Shown here in pieces: positions 41,920 to 58,946 of a stretch of 64,000 nt of DNA. The stretch is from Segatella buccae ATCC 33574. GTDB lineage: Bacteria > Bacteroidota > Bacteroidia > Bacteroidales > Bacteroidaceae. The position numbers and the translations under genes are program-made. The notes beneath the pieces were generated by a model. The model was not told where the DNA came from. It saw only the letters and a program-made list of their open reading frames with translations, and did no database searches. Position 1 is the first letter of the stretch. Every line of letters starts with the position of its first letter. The stretch covers positions 1,233,601 to 1,297,600 of the forward strand of contig NZ_GL586311.1 of the NCBI RefSeq assembly GCF_000184945.1, written 5' to 3'.

Positions 41920-44592
41920 ATGAAAAGAATATACGCCATCTTCATCGCCTTGGCAGTCTGTACGGCTGCCTTGCAGGCACAAACCGTCAGCATCATCACT
42001 TCCGGAAAGCCGAACAATAGGGTGGCCTACGCCGCCGAGCATTTGGAGAAAAAGCTGACGGCCATCGGTTATACAGTCTCATCCCGGCGGGCCGACTACC
42101 GCATCAGGCTCTCCGTCACAGGCGAAAAGCCAGGAATGAAGAAAGAGGGCTTCCACATCAGCCGCAAGAAAGGTGACATCGTCGTGGAAGGCTACGATGG
42201 GGCGGGGGTGATCTATGGTTGCAGCGAACTGGCCGACTATGCCCGCCACCATGGCAATCTCGACATCGGAGACAGCCGGCAAAATCCGGAGATGGTGCTG
42301 CGTGGGGCCTGCATCGGTTTGCAGAAGACGGTCTACCTGCCCGGCCATCAGGTGTATGAATATCCCTACACGCCCGAAAACTTCCCTTGGTTTTACGATA
42401 AGCGGCAGTGGCTCGACTATCTCGACATGCTGGTAGACAACAAGATGAACTCCCTCTACCTGTGGAACGGGCATCCCTTCGCCTCGCTCGTGAGGCTGAA
42501 AGACTATCCCTTCGCCCTTGAGGTGGACGAGGAGACATTCCGGAAAAACGAGGAGATGTTCTCCTTCCTCACCCACGAGGCCGACAGGCGCGGCATCTTC
42601 GTTATCCAGATGTTCTACAATATCATCCTCTCCAAACCCTTTGCCGACCACTACGGGCTGAAGACGCAAGACCGCCACCGCCCCATCACGCCGCTCATCA
42701 GCGATTACACCCGCAAGAGCATTGCCGCCTTTATCGAGAAATATCCCAACGTGGGCCTGCTTGTGTGCCTGGGAGAGGCGATGGACACCTACGAAGACGA
42801 TGTGGAATGGATGACCCGCACGGTGATACCCGGGGTGAAAGACGGTCTGAAGGCACTCGGGCGCACCGACGAACCGCCCGTGCTGCTGCGCGCCCACGAC
42901 ACCGACTGCAAGGCGGTGATGGAGGCTTCGCTCCCGCTCTACAAGAATCTCTACACCATGCACAAGTACAATGGCGAGTCGCTGACCACCTACCAGCCAC
43001 GCGGCCCGTGGACAAAGATGCACACCGACTTGGCCGCTCTGGGCAGCACGCACATCAGCAACGTGCATATCCTCGCCAATCTGGAGCCTTGGCGCTGGGC
43101 CTCGCCCGCCTTCGTGCAGCGTGCCGTGACGGCCATGCACGACATCCACCACGCCAATGCGTTGCATCTCTATCCGCAATCGGCCTACTGGGACTGGCCC
43201 TACACGGCCGACAAACTGCCCGGCGGAGCCCGGGAGAGGCAGTTGGACCGCGACCGGCTGTGGTACAAGACATGGGGCCGCTATGCTTGGAACTGCCGGC
43301 GCGACCGGCAGGAGGAGAGGGGCTATTGGGACGAGGAACTGGCCTGCTGTTACTGTCCGGGCAACACGCAGGCGGCCGACAGCATACGCAAGGCCTACGA
43401 CGAGAGCGGCGAGATAGCCCCGAAGCTCTTACGCCGTTTTGGCATCACCGAGGGCAACCGCCAGACGCTCCTGCTGGGCATGAGGATGGGCCAACTGGTG
43501 AACCCCTACAAATACACCATCTATCCCGGTTTCTACGAGAGTTGCGGGCCGGAGGGCGAAAAACTTATCGAGTTTGTGGAGCGGGAGTGGCGGCACGAGC
43601 CCCACACAGGGGAGCTGCCGCTCGACATCGTGGCACAAGTGGAGGCACACGGCGACCGGGCCGTGGCCGCCATTGATGCCGTAGCCGCACAAGTGACCGC
43701 CAACCGGGAGGAGTTTGGTCGGCTGCGCAACGACATGCACTGCTACCGGGAGTTTGCTTACAGCTTCGGCGAAAAGGTGAGGGCCGCCCGGCATGTACTC
43801 AACTACAAGTGGGGAAAGGACATCGGAGAACTGGACAAGGCTGTCCCGCTCCTCGAAAAGAGTCTGGAGCACTATCGCCGGTTGGTGGCTCTGACAAAAG
43901 ACACCTACCTCTATGCCAACTCCATGCAGACGGCCCAGCGGCGCATCCCCGTGGGCGGAGACGACGGCAAGATGAAGCACTGGCAGGAACTGCTGCCGCT
44001 CTACGAGCAGGAGTTGGCCAATCTGAAGAAGAACATCGCCCGGTTGAGGGCGCAGGCCGCCGGCACTTATCGTGAGGTGGAAGAGACTGTCAGGCCCTTG
44101 AAGGCTGCCGGCGTGCAGTTGGTCGGCGAGGCGGAGACCGTGACGCTGACCAAGGGCGCACGGCTGTTCAGCGACATGGACAGCGTGGTGACCGACTTGG
44201 CCCCCGAGTTGCAGGGCCTGAAGGCATACCGCTTCAGCAGTGACCAACAGCGCAAGCAGGGCACCAAGATAGCGTTTGTCTGCAAGAAGCCCGTCAGTTT
44301 GTTGGTGGGCTACTTCCGCGACGACCAGATGAAATATGCCAAGGCACCCAAGCTGGAGACCGATGCTACAGCCAACGACTACGGACAAGCCGAGCCACAG
44401 CTCACTTCCGCCATCCGCATAGACGGTATGCCGCAAGTAAACGTACACAAATACGACTTCCCCGCAGGCAGTCACACGTTGCTTTTGCCCAAAGGCATCT
44501 TACTGGTAACGGGCTTCACAGGCGACAAAGTGACGCCCCGAGATGCCGGTCTGTCGGGCGCGGACAAGGCTATCGACTGGCTGTTTTATTAG
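41920..44592 (+). CDS. GH67/GH115-like putative alpha-glucuronidase-type enzyme
   Basis: Function uncertain. The 890-residue protein has a signal peptide (FIALAVCTAALQAQ). Residues of about 25-110 form an alpha/beta domain like those before GH20, GH67 and GH115 barrels (NRVAYAAEHLEKKLTAIGYT, GYDGAGVIYGCSELADYAR). A TIM barrel follows (about 115-480), with MLVDNKMNSLYLWNGHPFAS, LLVCLGEAMDTYEDDVEW and HILANLEPWRWASPAFVQ carrying candidate acidic residues. The C-terminal third is helical plus a beta module. The start at 41920 is chosen for the signal peptide; 42 codons upstream are open but derive from the TGCAC repeat. Context suggests removal of a uronic acid; a new family is possible. Confidence 0.65.
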   Translation: MKRIYAIFIALAVCTAALQAQTVSIITSGKPNNRVAYAAEHLEKKLTAIGYTVSSRRADYRIRLSVTGEKPGMKKEGFHISRKKGDIVVEGYDGAGVIYGCSELADYARHHGNLDIGDSRQNPEMVLRGACIGLQKTVYLPGHQVYEYPYTPENFPWFYDKRQWLDYLDMLVDNKMNSLYLWNGHPFASLVRLKDYPFALEVDEETFRKNEEMFSFLTHEADRRGIFVIQMFYNIILSKPFADHYGLKTQDRHRPITPLISDYTRKSIAAFIEKYPNVGLLVCLGEAMDTYEDDVEWMTRTVIPGVKDGLKALGRTDEPPVLLRAHDTDCKAVMEASLPLYKNLYTMHKYNGESLTTYQPRGPWTKMHTDLAALGSTHISNVHILANLEPWRWASPAFVQRAVTAMHDIHHANALHLYPQSAYWDWPYTADKLPGGARERQLDRDRLWYKTWGRYAWNCRRDRQEERGYWDEELACCYCPGNTQAADSIRKAYDESGEIAPKLLRRFGITEGNRQTLLLGMRMGQLVNPYKYTIYPGFYESCGPEGEKLIEFVEREWRHEPHTGELPLDIVAQVEAHGDRAVAAIDAVAAQVTANREEFGRLRNDMHCYREFAYSFGEKVRAARHVLNYKWGKDIGELDKAVPLLEKSLEHYRRLVALTKDTYLYANSMQTAQRRIPVGGDDGKMKHWQELLPLYEQELANLKKNIARLRAQAAGTYREVEETVRPLKAAGVQLVGEAETVTLTKGARLFSDMDSVVTDLAPELQGLKAYRFSSDQQRKQGTKIAFVCKKPVSLLVGYFRDDQMKYAKAPKLETDATANDYGQAEPQLTSAIRIDGMPQVNVHKYDFPAGSHTLLLPKGILLVTGFTGDKVTPRDAGLSGADKAIDWLFY

Positions 44593-44673
44593 CACACCGG
44601 CCATTCCGTGGCCCCCCAAGGAAAGCGGAGGACACCGGTCAGAAAACCCTAAAACCACAATCAAAAACAATTC

Positions 44674-52004
<7,331 letters not shown>

Positions 52005-52490
52005 ACAAGTGGACGAGCAGACAAGTCAAGTGTCAACATTATCTGTGCTTGCACATTGACAACTCCTGCAAGCAACTCGTCTACTCTCCGACTTGGCTTG
52101 CCGTTGAGCCCATCGTGTTCGAGTCGGGCAACAAGCATGATATGCCTTACTGAACCCCCGATATTCGTAAAATCATCGTTCGAGCAAGTCACAGCAGTAG
52201 CCTTGCCGCTTAGGAATCGTTCTCGTTCGATGCCCTTGCACCATCCGCGCATGGCTGCCGCACCATCCGTTCAGAGGCTTTGCACGCATTGCGCAAAGCC
52301 TCTTTCGCAATTCCATACCGGTCGACTGGAGATTTCATGCTACTGCATCGGTTGCTTGTCTGTACCCAAGTCTCACAAGGCTGAGACCGATTTTTCAAAC
52401 GCATTTCGCATGATAAGAAGAGGACATAAATCGACAAATACAAATGAGACATCACTGCAATAAAGAAGGGGGATTCCGTCCAAATTCCAT
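52005..52490. repeat. Repeat-rich gap after the LacZ-type gene
   Basis: The first part (52005-52145) resembles 54765-54900 after the truncated gene copy (shared GTGTCAACAT, CCTGCAAG and CAACAAG words). From 52231 to 52315 the TGCAC-type repeat appears inverted, including a perfect 11-bp hairpin (AGAGGCTTTGC 52273-52283 with GCAAAGCCTCT 52293-52303, then TTTC) that could end transcription of the glycosidase genes. From 52316 to 52490 I see nothing recognisable, and base composition shifts to AT-rich near 52480. Confidence 0.55.
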
Positions 52491-52946
52491 TTAAGTTTTT
52501 TTCCCATATTCAAAATCCTTTAACGAGTAAATGTAATAGTATTTCCCACCATTAAATAATATCATGATACTTTTATTAAAATATCCACTATTTGTATACG
52601 GTTTATACTCTACAATAATAGCCAGTTCTTGGTTAGACCCAATTAGATTCTTTGAAAATGTAGCCTTAATACAACTACATCGATTTACAATATCACTGAT
52701 ATATAAACGCTCTTTACTTTTATTTTTTAATCTTATATTAAAGATAAACACTCCTCGTTTTTTAGAATACTTCTTAAAGCTATTAACGGAATTAAATTCA
52801 ACAAAACTTGCATATCTCTGATGCATTATCTTATCCGAAATCACTGCATTAACATTCACCTTTTTGAGGCTATGAAAAGCATATCCATGCAAAGATTGCA
52901 AAATCACGAGTAGGATAATGAGAGTATATCTATAGTGATTTTTCAT
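52491..52946 (-). CDS. Small secreted protein, DUF1573-like
   Basis: Function unknown. The 151-residue protein has a signal peptide (TLIILLVILQSLHGYAFH) and then a single Ig-like beta domain: FIFNIRLKNKSKERLYISDI, NRCSCIKATFSKNLI and LAIIVEYKPYTNSGYFNKSI. The C-S-C motif between the first and second halves and the VEYKP-G-F-K-I pattern are the marks of DUF1573 (ASH/PapD-like) proteins of Bacteroidetes. The gene is clearly AT-rich relative to the glycosidases on either side. It is third in the minus-strand cassette, separated from the 76-residue ORF by a terminator-like hairpin (52966-53008), so its expression may depend on readthrough. Confidence 0.68.
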   Translation of the reverse strand: MKNHYRYTLIILLVILQSLHGYAFHSLKKVNVNAVISDKIMHQRYASFVEFNSVNSFKKYSKKRGVFIFNIRLKNKSKERLYISDIVNRCSCIKATFSKNLIGSNQELAIIVEYKPYTNSGYFNKSIMILFNGGKYYYIYSLKDFEYGKKT

Positions 52947-52965
52947 TTAAAACCAATGGGGGATT

Positions 52966-53008
52966 AATAAAAAAATGGGAGATAAGTTTTATCCCCCATT
53001 TTTTTATT
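52966..53008. terminator. Hairpin with T/A runs inside the cassette
   Basis: AATAAAAAAATGGG-GATAA pairs with TTATC-CCCATTTTTTTATT over nearly 20 bases with a loop of about 3. It can terminate in either direction. It lies between the 76-residue ORF and the DUF1573-like gene. Confidence 0.7.
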
Positions 53009-53014
53009 CGTTAC

Positions 53015-53245
53015 TTAGACTATAAAAAAGAAATAGGTCAAATCCAGCATGATGAAAATAACACAAAAATATTTCTCGTACTTTACCTTAAAGTAATATC
53101 GTTTAAATAGCATATAAAATTCAAATATCAAAGCAACCAACATCAATATGATGCCAATATATTTGGTAGCTTGAGAATCCAAAGAATATGCCATTGTAAT
53201 TAAGAAAAAGGCGAGAATATTCAAAAACGAGATATTATAATACAT
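53015..53245 (-). CDS. 76-residue membrane protein with three hydrophobic segments
   Basis: Function unknown. It consists almost wholly of hydrophobic segments: ISFLNILAFFLITMAYSL (about 5-22), YIGIILMLVALIFEFYMLF (about 29-47) and FCVIFIMLDLTYFFFIV (about 60-76), with a short basic loop KRYYFKVKYEKY between the second and third. Its ATG lies one base after the stop of the lipoprotein gene (53247), so the two are translated together. Small poly-helical proteins paired with a secreted partner are the usual form of bacteriocin immunity proteins, but nothing in the sequence proves that. Confidence 0.65.
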   Translation of the reverse strand: MYYNISFLNILAFFLITMAYSLDSQATKYIGIILMLVALIFEFYMLFKRYYFKVKYEKYFCVIFIMLDLTYFFFIV

Positions 53246-53246
53246 T

Positions 53247-53900
53247 TTACCTCCTTCGACTTCTTAAACATTTTTCATAATCATAGATGGCCCATGCAAC
53301 ACCTACGCAACCCAAGGTTCTCCCTACAACAGCCACTCCCAACTGCAGCGCTGTTCGTGCTGTAATTAGACCGGCTGTGCCAGTTATATAACCAAATGCT
53401 CCTGAAAATGCGTCAAATCCTATTGCAGCAGTCATGCAACTTGTTAAATCATCTATTGAATATCTCCCTATTGCATATTCAGAACTTATTTCTTTATCTT
53501 CCCTTTTTGCACATTCATCCGCTAGGAAAGCAAATTGTGCCAACTGCGTCTCATCCATATCTTTAATTTGCATAAGTTCTGTTGATTTTACCTCCAACTT
53601 TCCTGCTTCAGAAAGAGCTATAAGTTCATCTCTTATCTGTACACCTTCTTCAACCAATGGCGCAAGGATTTGTTTAGCTCTTAATTCCATAGCATCATCT
53701 CCCAACTCTGCACGAGTCTGAACTTGGGTATTAAAAAGCTCATCTAACTCGTTATATACACTTTGAGAAAGGGGAGCAGACGCATCAAGTTTAATTGCAA
53801 TTTTATCGGTAGAATCCAATCCATTTTCGGTTATTGAATCTTGACTGCAACTTACCAAACCAAATGTTCCAACTAACAATAGCGTTACATACTGTTTCAT
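53247..53900 (-). CDS. Lipoprotein with hydrophobic Gly-rich C-terminal domain
   Basis: Function unknown. The lipobox LFGLVSC-like end of the signal (GTFGLVSCSQDS, Cys18) marks it as a lipoprotein. The middle (about 35-140) is helical and acidic, with ELDELFNTQVQTRAELGDDA and QILAPLVEEGVQIRDELIAL. The last 75 residues change character: TSCMTAAIGFDAFSGAFGYI, GTAGLITARTALQLGVAVVG and GCVGVAWAIYDYEKCLRSRRR, i.e. two Gly/Ala-rich hydrophobic helices with three cysteines and a basic end. Such a tail could insert in membranes. It starts a three-gene AT-rich minus-strand cassette with its own promoter (53951-53982). Confidence 0.75.
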   Translation of the reverse strand: MKQYVTLLLVGTFGLVSCSQDSITENGLDSTDKIAIKLDASAPLSQSVYNELDELFNTQVQTRAELGDDAMELRAKQILAPLVEEGVQIRDELIALSEAGKLEVKSTELMQIKDMDETQLAQFAFLADECAKREDKEISSEYAIGRYSIDDLTSCMTAAIGFDAFSGAFGYITGTAGLITARTALQLGVAVVGRTLGCVGVAWAIYDYEKCLRSRRR

Positions 53901-53950
53901 AGTTTAAAAACTTTTAATTGTTTATATTCACGCTAATTAAGATTCGGAAG

Positions 53951-53982
53951 TAAATATAACGCATTATTTCCAATATTACAAA
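53951..53982 (-). promoter_or_regulatory. Promoter of the AT-rich cassette
   Basis: On the minus strand TTTG (53982-53979), a 20-base spacer and TATATTTA (53958-53951, one mismatch to TAnnTTTG). Transcription would begin near 53945, giving a leader of about 45 bases before the lipoprotein ATG. Confidence 0.55.
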
Positions 53983-54272
53983 AAAACAAGACGAAAATCT
54001 TACGGGTATTTGTTGCTTTTAACAAAAACACGGCCTTTGTGTTAAAAAATGTGCCTGACACCTTTGGAGACTAACGGAGAAAAAACGGCGGCTTCCTGTC
54101 ACGTTCCTTTCATTGCCGTCATATTGCTGTCAGGCGTAACAAATTGTCCTGCAAATCATTATAAGGAAAATGACAGCATGACAGGAAAAACGGAGAAAAC
54201 TTTATTTCTTTGTTTTTAATGTATCTACATGTCACCCTTTCCATCATTTACATTCAAACGGAAATGCACAAA
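53983..54272. other. Non-coding gap upstream of the AT-rich cassette
   Basis: No credible ORF. A spaced inverted repeat TTCCTGTCA (54093-54101) / TGACAGGAA (54179-54187) and two ACGGAGAAAA words lie here. Nothing else is recognised. Confidence 0.4.
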
Positions 54273-54764
<492 letters not shown>

Positions 54765-54911
54765 ACAGGTGGGCGAGTAGAGAAGGTAAGTGTCAACATA
54801 TCGGTTCTTACACATAGGCGAACCTGCAAGTACGTCTGTTGCTTCGTCAATTTGTCTTTCTGTCGAGACTGTTGTGTTTAAGCCGGTCAACAAGTATAAT
54901 AGCCCCCAAAT

Positions 54912-54959
54912 AAAAATGCGGCAAGACATCTGAGAAGATATGTCTTGCCGCGTTTTTTT
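54912..54959. terminator. Bidirectional terminator
   Basis: GCGGCAAGACAT (54918-54929) pairs perfectly with ATGTCTTGCCGC (54940-54951), with A-run before and T-run after. It lies between the truncated gene copy and the end of the minus-strand lipoprotein gene. Confidence 0.85.
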
Positions 54960-55029
54960 AGCTCTGAGTCGGACTTTCAGCCCACCGAAATCATGGGTGA
55001 AGTCACGGCAATGTGCTGGAAGGGGCGTG

Positions 55030-55761
55030 TCATTTGGCCGCGAAGGTGACGCTGACGACTGTACCGCCCGCAGACGACTGGTAGTTCCACACCTGTGACA
55101 GACCGGCTTTGTTGGCCAGTTCCACATAGGCAGCCACGTTTTCGTCGATGAGGATGTTCTTCTCGATATAGGCTTTTACTTCTTTTGCAGTGAGTTTACG
55201 ATCGTAGTATTTGGCATCGATGATGAGTGGAAAGACGATTTGTTTTTCATCTATGGTCATCACGCCCAGAGAGTTATAGTCATCGAGGGCCACGGGAGCT
55301 GCAATGTTGGCAAAGGCCACGCGCTCTTTCAGTTCGGTGAGTGGCGAGGGGTCGGCTCCGAGCAGCGATGCCACCTCAGTGGGATCAGTCTCTACGGCAA
55401 CGGTCTTGCCTGAAGTACGGCCCTTGAAGTTGAATTTCAGGCCGGTCTTACTCTCCACAATGGTCTGCGCCAGGTCTTTCAGGATTCCTTTCTGGCCATA
55501 GAAGAAGGTGGTGAGTGCTTTGCCCAACTCGCCTTTCTGGGCCTCGATATTCTTCAGGGGCAGCGCATCTTCGTCTACATCGATGGTGAGATTGAGACTC
55601 TGGTCGAGACTGATGGCCGACACCTGTGCCCCTTCCATGAAATTCAGCGGCATGGCATTTTGCAAGGCCTGCACCTGCTCTTGCAGCGCACTCTTTTGTG
55701 AACACCCCGTCATGGCAAGCAGTGCCATGAGCGACAACATTAAACTTGTAATTTTCTTCAT
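55030..55761 (-). CDS. Lipoprotein of unknown function
   Basis: The signal MKKITSLMLSLMALLAMTGC ends in a lipobox with Cys20, so the 243-residue protein is anchored in a membrane. The body alternates beta strands and helices (SAISLDQSLNLTIDVDEDAL, GQKGILKDLAQTIVESKTGL, GGTVVSVTFAAK at the end) without motifs I can name. The ATG at 55761 is preferred to one six codons upstream because it starts the signal peptide directly. It follows the GH36 gene on the same strand after 69 bases and may be co-transcribed with it; a terminator lies 70 bases beyond its stop. Confidence 0.8.
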   Translation of the reverse strand: MKKITSLMLSLMALLAMTGCSQKSALQEQVQALQNAMPLNFMEGAQVSAISLDQSLNLTIDVDEDALPLKNIEAQKGELGKALTTFFYGQKGILKDLAQTIVESKTGLKFNFKGRTSGKTVAVETDPTEVASLLGADPSPLTELKERVAFANIAAPVALDDYNSLGVMTIDEKQIVFPLIIDAKYYDRKLTAKEVKAYIEKNILIDENVAAYVELANKAGLSQVWNYQSSAGGTVVSVTFAAK

Positions 55762-55830
55762 ATTCTTTTTTGTTGGCATTTCTTTAATAACGGGCTTTTG
55801 TGCGGTTTATTGCAGCGAGGTGGGCGGAGC

Positions 55831-58029
55831 CTATTCGGCTTCCAACAACAGCACGCGGCTGGCCCATTCGGTCATCTTGCCCCACTCTACGCCATTGCGG
55901 TAGGGCATCTCCAACCCATGCTCCATGAGGAAACGGCCACTGTAGCTCTTGCCCTCACAGTAGAGCGGATTGAGGTCGATGCGATTGAGCTCCGTCACTC
56001 GATACATCTTGTCGGGTTGCAGCCCTGCCATCTTCACGCGTGGGAGATGCTCGTTTTGGAACGATTCTGTTTTCCACCAGTAGAACACAGCCTTGGCTTT
56101 GGCATCGTCCACATACATCATCGAGGCCAGTCCGAGCCGGTCGTAGGGCGAGATGAGGCGATAGATGTTGCCAAACTGCACCACGGGCCGAATGCGCTTA
56201 TAGTCGGCGATAGCTTTCCGGCACTGTTCCTTCTCCTCATCGGTCATGTTTTTGGGTTGGATTTCCATGCCCAGACGGCCGCTCATGGCCACATCGATGC
56301 GGTATTTCAGCGAGGTGGTGCGGAATACCGTGTGATTGGGAGTGGCCGAAATGTGGCTGGCCATGGCGATGGCGGGGAAGAAATAGCTCGTTCCCCACTG
56401 CATATAGATGCGCTGCAAGGCATCCGTGTTGTCGGAAACCCAAAATTCGTCAAACCAAGGGAGCACTCCCCAGTTGGCTCTTCCGCCACCACTGGCACAC
56501 GCCTGAATCACCAAGTCGGGGTATTTTTGCCGGATGCGCTCGCACACCTTGGCCAGCCCACGGTGATATTCGATGTAAAGATGGCTCTGGTCGGCCATCG
56601 GCAGCCATTGCGAACCGTGGTTCATGATAGGCATGTTGGCATCCCATTTGATATAGGCTATCTCGGGATACTTCGTCATCAGGTTGTCCACCACACCGAA
56701 CACAAAGTCCTGCACCTTCGGATTGCCCATGTCGAGCACCACCTGCGTACCACCTCGCCCGAGCACAGCGTTGCGGCGTGGAGCCTTGATGATCCAGTCG
56801 GGATGCTTCTCGTAGAGTTCGCTCACCGTGTTGCTCATCTCCGGCTCTATCCAGATGCCGAATTTCACCCCATTCTTGCGGGCATCGCGTAGCAGGCCTT
56901 CGATGCCGTCGGGCAGCTTTTGTTTGTCCACCACCCAGTCGCCGAGCGACGAGTTGTCGGTCTTTCGGGGATATTTGTCCCCAAACCAACCGTCGTCCAT
57001 CACGAAGAGTTCGCCACCCATAGAGGCGATGTCGGCCATCATGCGATCCATGCCCTGCTGGTTGATGTCGAAATAGACACCTTCCCACGAGTTGAGCAGA
57101 ATGTCTCGCTCTTGCTCACCGTGCATCAGCTGATATTTCCGCCCCCATTTGTGGAAGTTGCGCGAGGCTCCGCTCAGTCCCTCCCGGCTGTAGGTGAGAG
57201 CCAGGACGGGAGTCTTGAAGGTCTCGCCTTTCTTTAGATGATATTCGGAGTTGTCCTCGTTGATGCCGGCCATGAAGTAATGATACTCCGTGTCATCGGT
57301 GATGACGCGCAGACGGTAGTTGCCACTGTAGCAGAGGGCGGTCCCAATGACATCGCCGCTGTTCTCCCGCGCTTTGCCGTCGAGCGAAAACATCATCTCG
57401 GCATGGTCAGTGTGAGAGTTGCGGGTGCCGTCGTTGTTGCTCACCACAAGCTGGCCCGGTTTGAGTGCCTCTTCCGTCACACGGGCCTCGTTGGCCCACG
57501 AGCCCGAGAGATGGCTCACCCGGACATCGCCCCGTCGGATGGGCAGATTGGCCGAGGCAAAGCGTGTGAGTGTCACGTTTCCCTTTTCCCGGTTGGTTAT
57601 TTCTGTCCACATCTCTATCATGTCTACATCGTTGTAGGCCCGATATTTCAAATCCACGACTATCGGATACATCGGATCCTTCAAGTGAATGGTCGTGACA
57701 GCGGCATTGCGCTCCTGCTGCACATCCACACCCGTGGCCACAAGGTCGGTGGAAAGGTTGCCGTCGGCATGGCGCATGGCCAGTGCCGCCTCGGCCGGCG
57801 TGTTGAGTCCGTAGGCCGGATAGACCTCCATGCGCCCGCCTGTGGGAACAGGCAAGGTGGGCAGGTCGGCATCGGCCAGCCGCGATCCGAAGTAGACATA
57901 CTGCGGATGCCGGCCGTTTTCGGCATTCATCACCAAAGAGAGGTGCTGCGTCTCGACTTTCACCATTCGGGCGGAAAGACCGAGCGAACAAGCCAAAAGC
58001 AGACCGACAAGTAAGATTTTTTGCTTCAT
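55831..58029 (-). CDS. GH36 alpha-galactosidase, secreted
   Basis: Releases terminal alpha-D-galactose with retention, e.g. from raffinose-type sugars, galactomannan or host glycans. A signal peptide (ILLVGLLLACSLGLSA) precedes an N-terminal beta-supersandwich. The barrel carries FVMDDGWFGD, the nucleophile Asp463 in YIKWDANMPI and the acid/base Asp533 in VSDNTDALQR, spaced 70 residues apart as in characterised GH36 enzymes. At 732 residues it has standard length. A TATTTTTG box (58066-58059) lies about 30 bases upstream of the ATG. It is oriented against the main glycosidase island and separated from it by the AT-rich cassette, so it is regulated on its own. Confidence 0.94.
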   Translation of the reverse strand: MKQKILLVGLLLACSLGLSARMVKVETQHLSLVMNAENGRHPQYVYFGSRLADADLPTLPVPTGGRMEVYPAYGLNTPAEAALAMRHADGNLSTDLVATGVDVQQERNAAVTTIHLKDPMYPIVVDLKYRAYNDVDMIEMWTEITNREKGNVTLTRFASANLPIRRGDVRVSHLSGSWANEARVTEEALKPGQLVVSNNDGTRNSHTDHAEMMFSLDGKARENSGDVIGTALCYSGNYRLRVITDDTEYHYFMAGINEDNSEYHLKKGETFKTPVLALTYSREGLSGASRNFHKWGRKYQLMHGEQERDILLNSWEGVYFDINQQGMDRMMADIASMGGELFVMDDGWFGDKYPRKTDNSSLGDWVVDKQKLPDGIEGLLRDARKNGVKFGIWIEPEMSNTVSELYEKHPDWIIKAPRRNAVLGRGGTQVVLDMGNPKVQDFVFGVVDNLMTKYPEIAYIKWDANMPIMNHGSQWLPMADQSHLYIEYHRGLAKVCERIRQKYPDLVIQACASGGGRANWGVLPWFDEFWVSDNTDALQRIYMQWGTSYFFPAIAMASHISATPNHTVFRTTSLKYRIDVAMSGRLGMEIQPKNMTDEEKEQCRKAIADYKRIRPVVQFGNIYRLISPYDRLGLASMMYVDDAKAKAVFYWWKTESFQNEHLPRVKMAGLQPDKMYRVTELNRIDLNPLYCEGKSYSGRFLMEHGLEMPYRNGVEWGKMTEWASRVLLLEAE

Positions 58030-58199
58030 GATAATATGGTTGGTAATAGTTTGTAAGGCAAAAATACAAAATTCTTTCTTTTGATGCCACTTTTCAAGAT
58101 GAAAAAACAGGCCTGCAACAGATTATGCAAAACATTGGATAAAAAAGTATCAAGCAACAGTAACAATGACAGTTACCCTGCAGAAAGATTGTCTGAAGC

Positions 58200-58943
58200 T
58201 TAACGCAGCAAACTCTCATAATACTTCAAAACAGAAATTGCAGGTTGTTTAAACATGATAATAGGATCGATAAAATAAAGTGTATCCCCATCAAACAGCA
58301 CATTATCTCCCTCTGCCGACACGTCTGTTATGGCGATATAATCGTTTGCGTAATAATATCGATTCTCCAACTCCAACCCAAGGCCATGCATCAGGTAATT
58401 ATCAATAGCCTTTTGATTTGGAGTCATATACTTGTCTGTGAGATATTATTGACCAAGAATGATTCTTACACCATCAACATCCTCACCGATTCCTCTAAAC
58501 TCATAGCGTGTAGACGGAAACAAAATATTATGAATCAGATGTTCATAAATGACATCTTGTGCATGGAGATGCTTGATTGCAGCCTTAGCAAAGGGGTTAC
58601 GAATCTTTGTAATCACCTGCTCTTCTGCATCAAGATAGACAATGCTTTCACCGGAAGGCAGTTTTTTACGCTCTCCAAACACTGCCCATTTTTCTTTTGG
58701 CACATACAGCCCGTGTGCCTTTGCGACGCTTACAAGACACCTGCTTTCAGCCTCTTGCGCTGCAACTCCCGTGCTTTGCTCGTAATTTCCATATTGTTCA
58801 GCGGATAACCCAGTCTCAAACACTCCAATATTGCTTCTGTCGCTATCTGCCTGAGATTCTGATTCAAGCTCTGCACATATTTCAAAGCGTTTTGCCCGTT
58901 TTTTAAAGATAGCATCGATAATTGTTCGTCCATACCTTTTCAT
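58200..58943 (-). pseudogene. Kinase-like 'polyvalent protein' gene split by an in-frame stop
   Basis: Two ORFs, 58943-58446 and 58427-58200, lie in the same frame, parted by a single TAA (58448-58446) and six codons (YLTDKY). Joined, they give ERKKLPSGESIVYLD, ITKIRNPFAKA (Lys of an ATP site), VIYEHLIHNILFPSTRYEF and ITDVSAEGDNVL with YFIDPIIMF (the D-x-N catalytic-loop and IDP in place of DFG). This matches the kinase-like domain of mobile-element polyvalent proteins in Bacteroidetes, as far as I recall it. A 67-residue ORF in another frame (58933-58730) covers its first third and looks more protein-like there, so a frameshift may also be present. Probably a decayed mobile-element gene. Confidence 0.6.
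58730..58933 (-). CDS. 67-residue overlapping ORF, helical, unknown
   Basis: The translation MDEQLSMLSLKNGQNALKYV followed by SLNQNLRQIATEAILECLRLGYPL and ARELQRKRLKAGVL has a regular helical pattern and ordinary composition. The same DNA in the frame of the kinase-like gene gives a less natural sequence. It is either a separate small gene overlapping the kinase-like one or the true N-terminus of that gene before a frameshift near 58735. No name can be given. Confidence 0.4.
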   Translation of the reverse strand: MDEQLSMLSLKNGQNALKYVQSLNQNLRQIATEAILECLRLGYPLNNMEITSKARELQRKRLKAGVL

Positions 58944-58946
58944 TGG

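Noticed and set aside
58245..58808. 187-residue plus-strand ORF opposite the kinase-like gene
   Set aside because: Although it is longer than either half of the broken gene, the minus-strand frames show kinase-like motifs, and this translation is Ile/Cys-rich with none.
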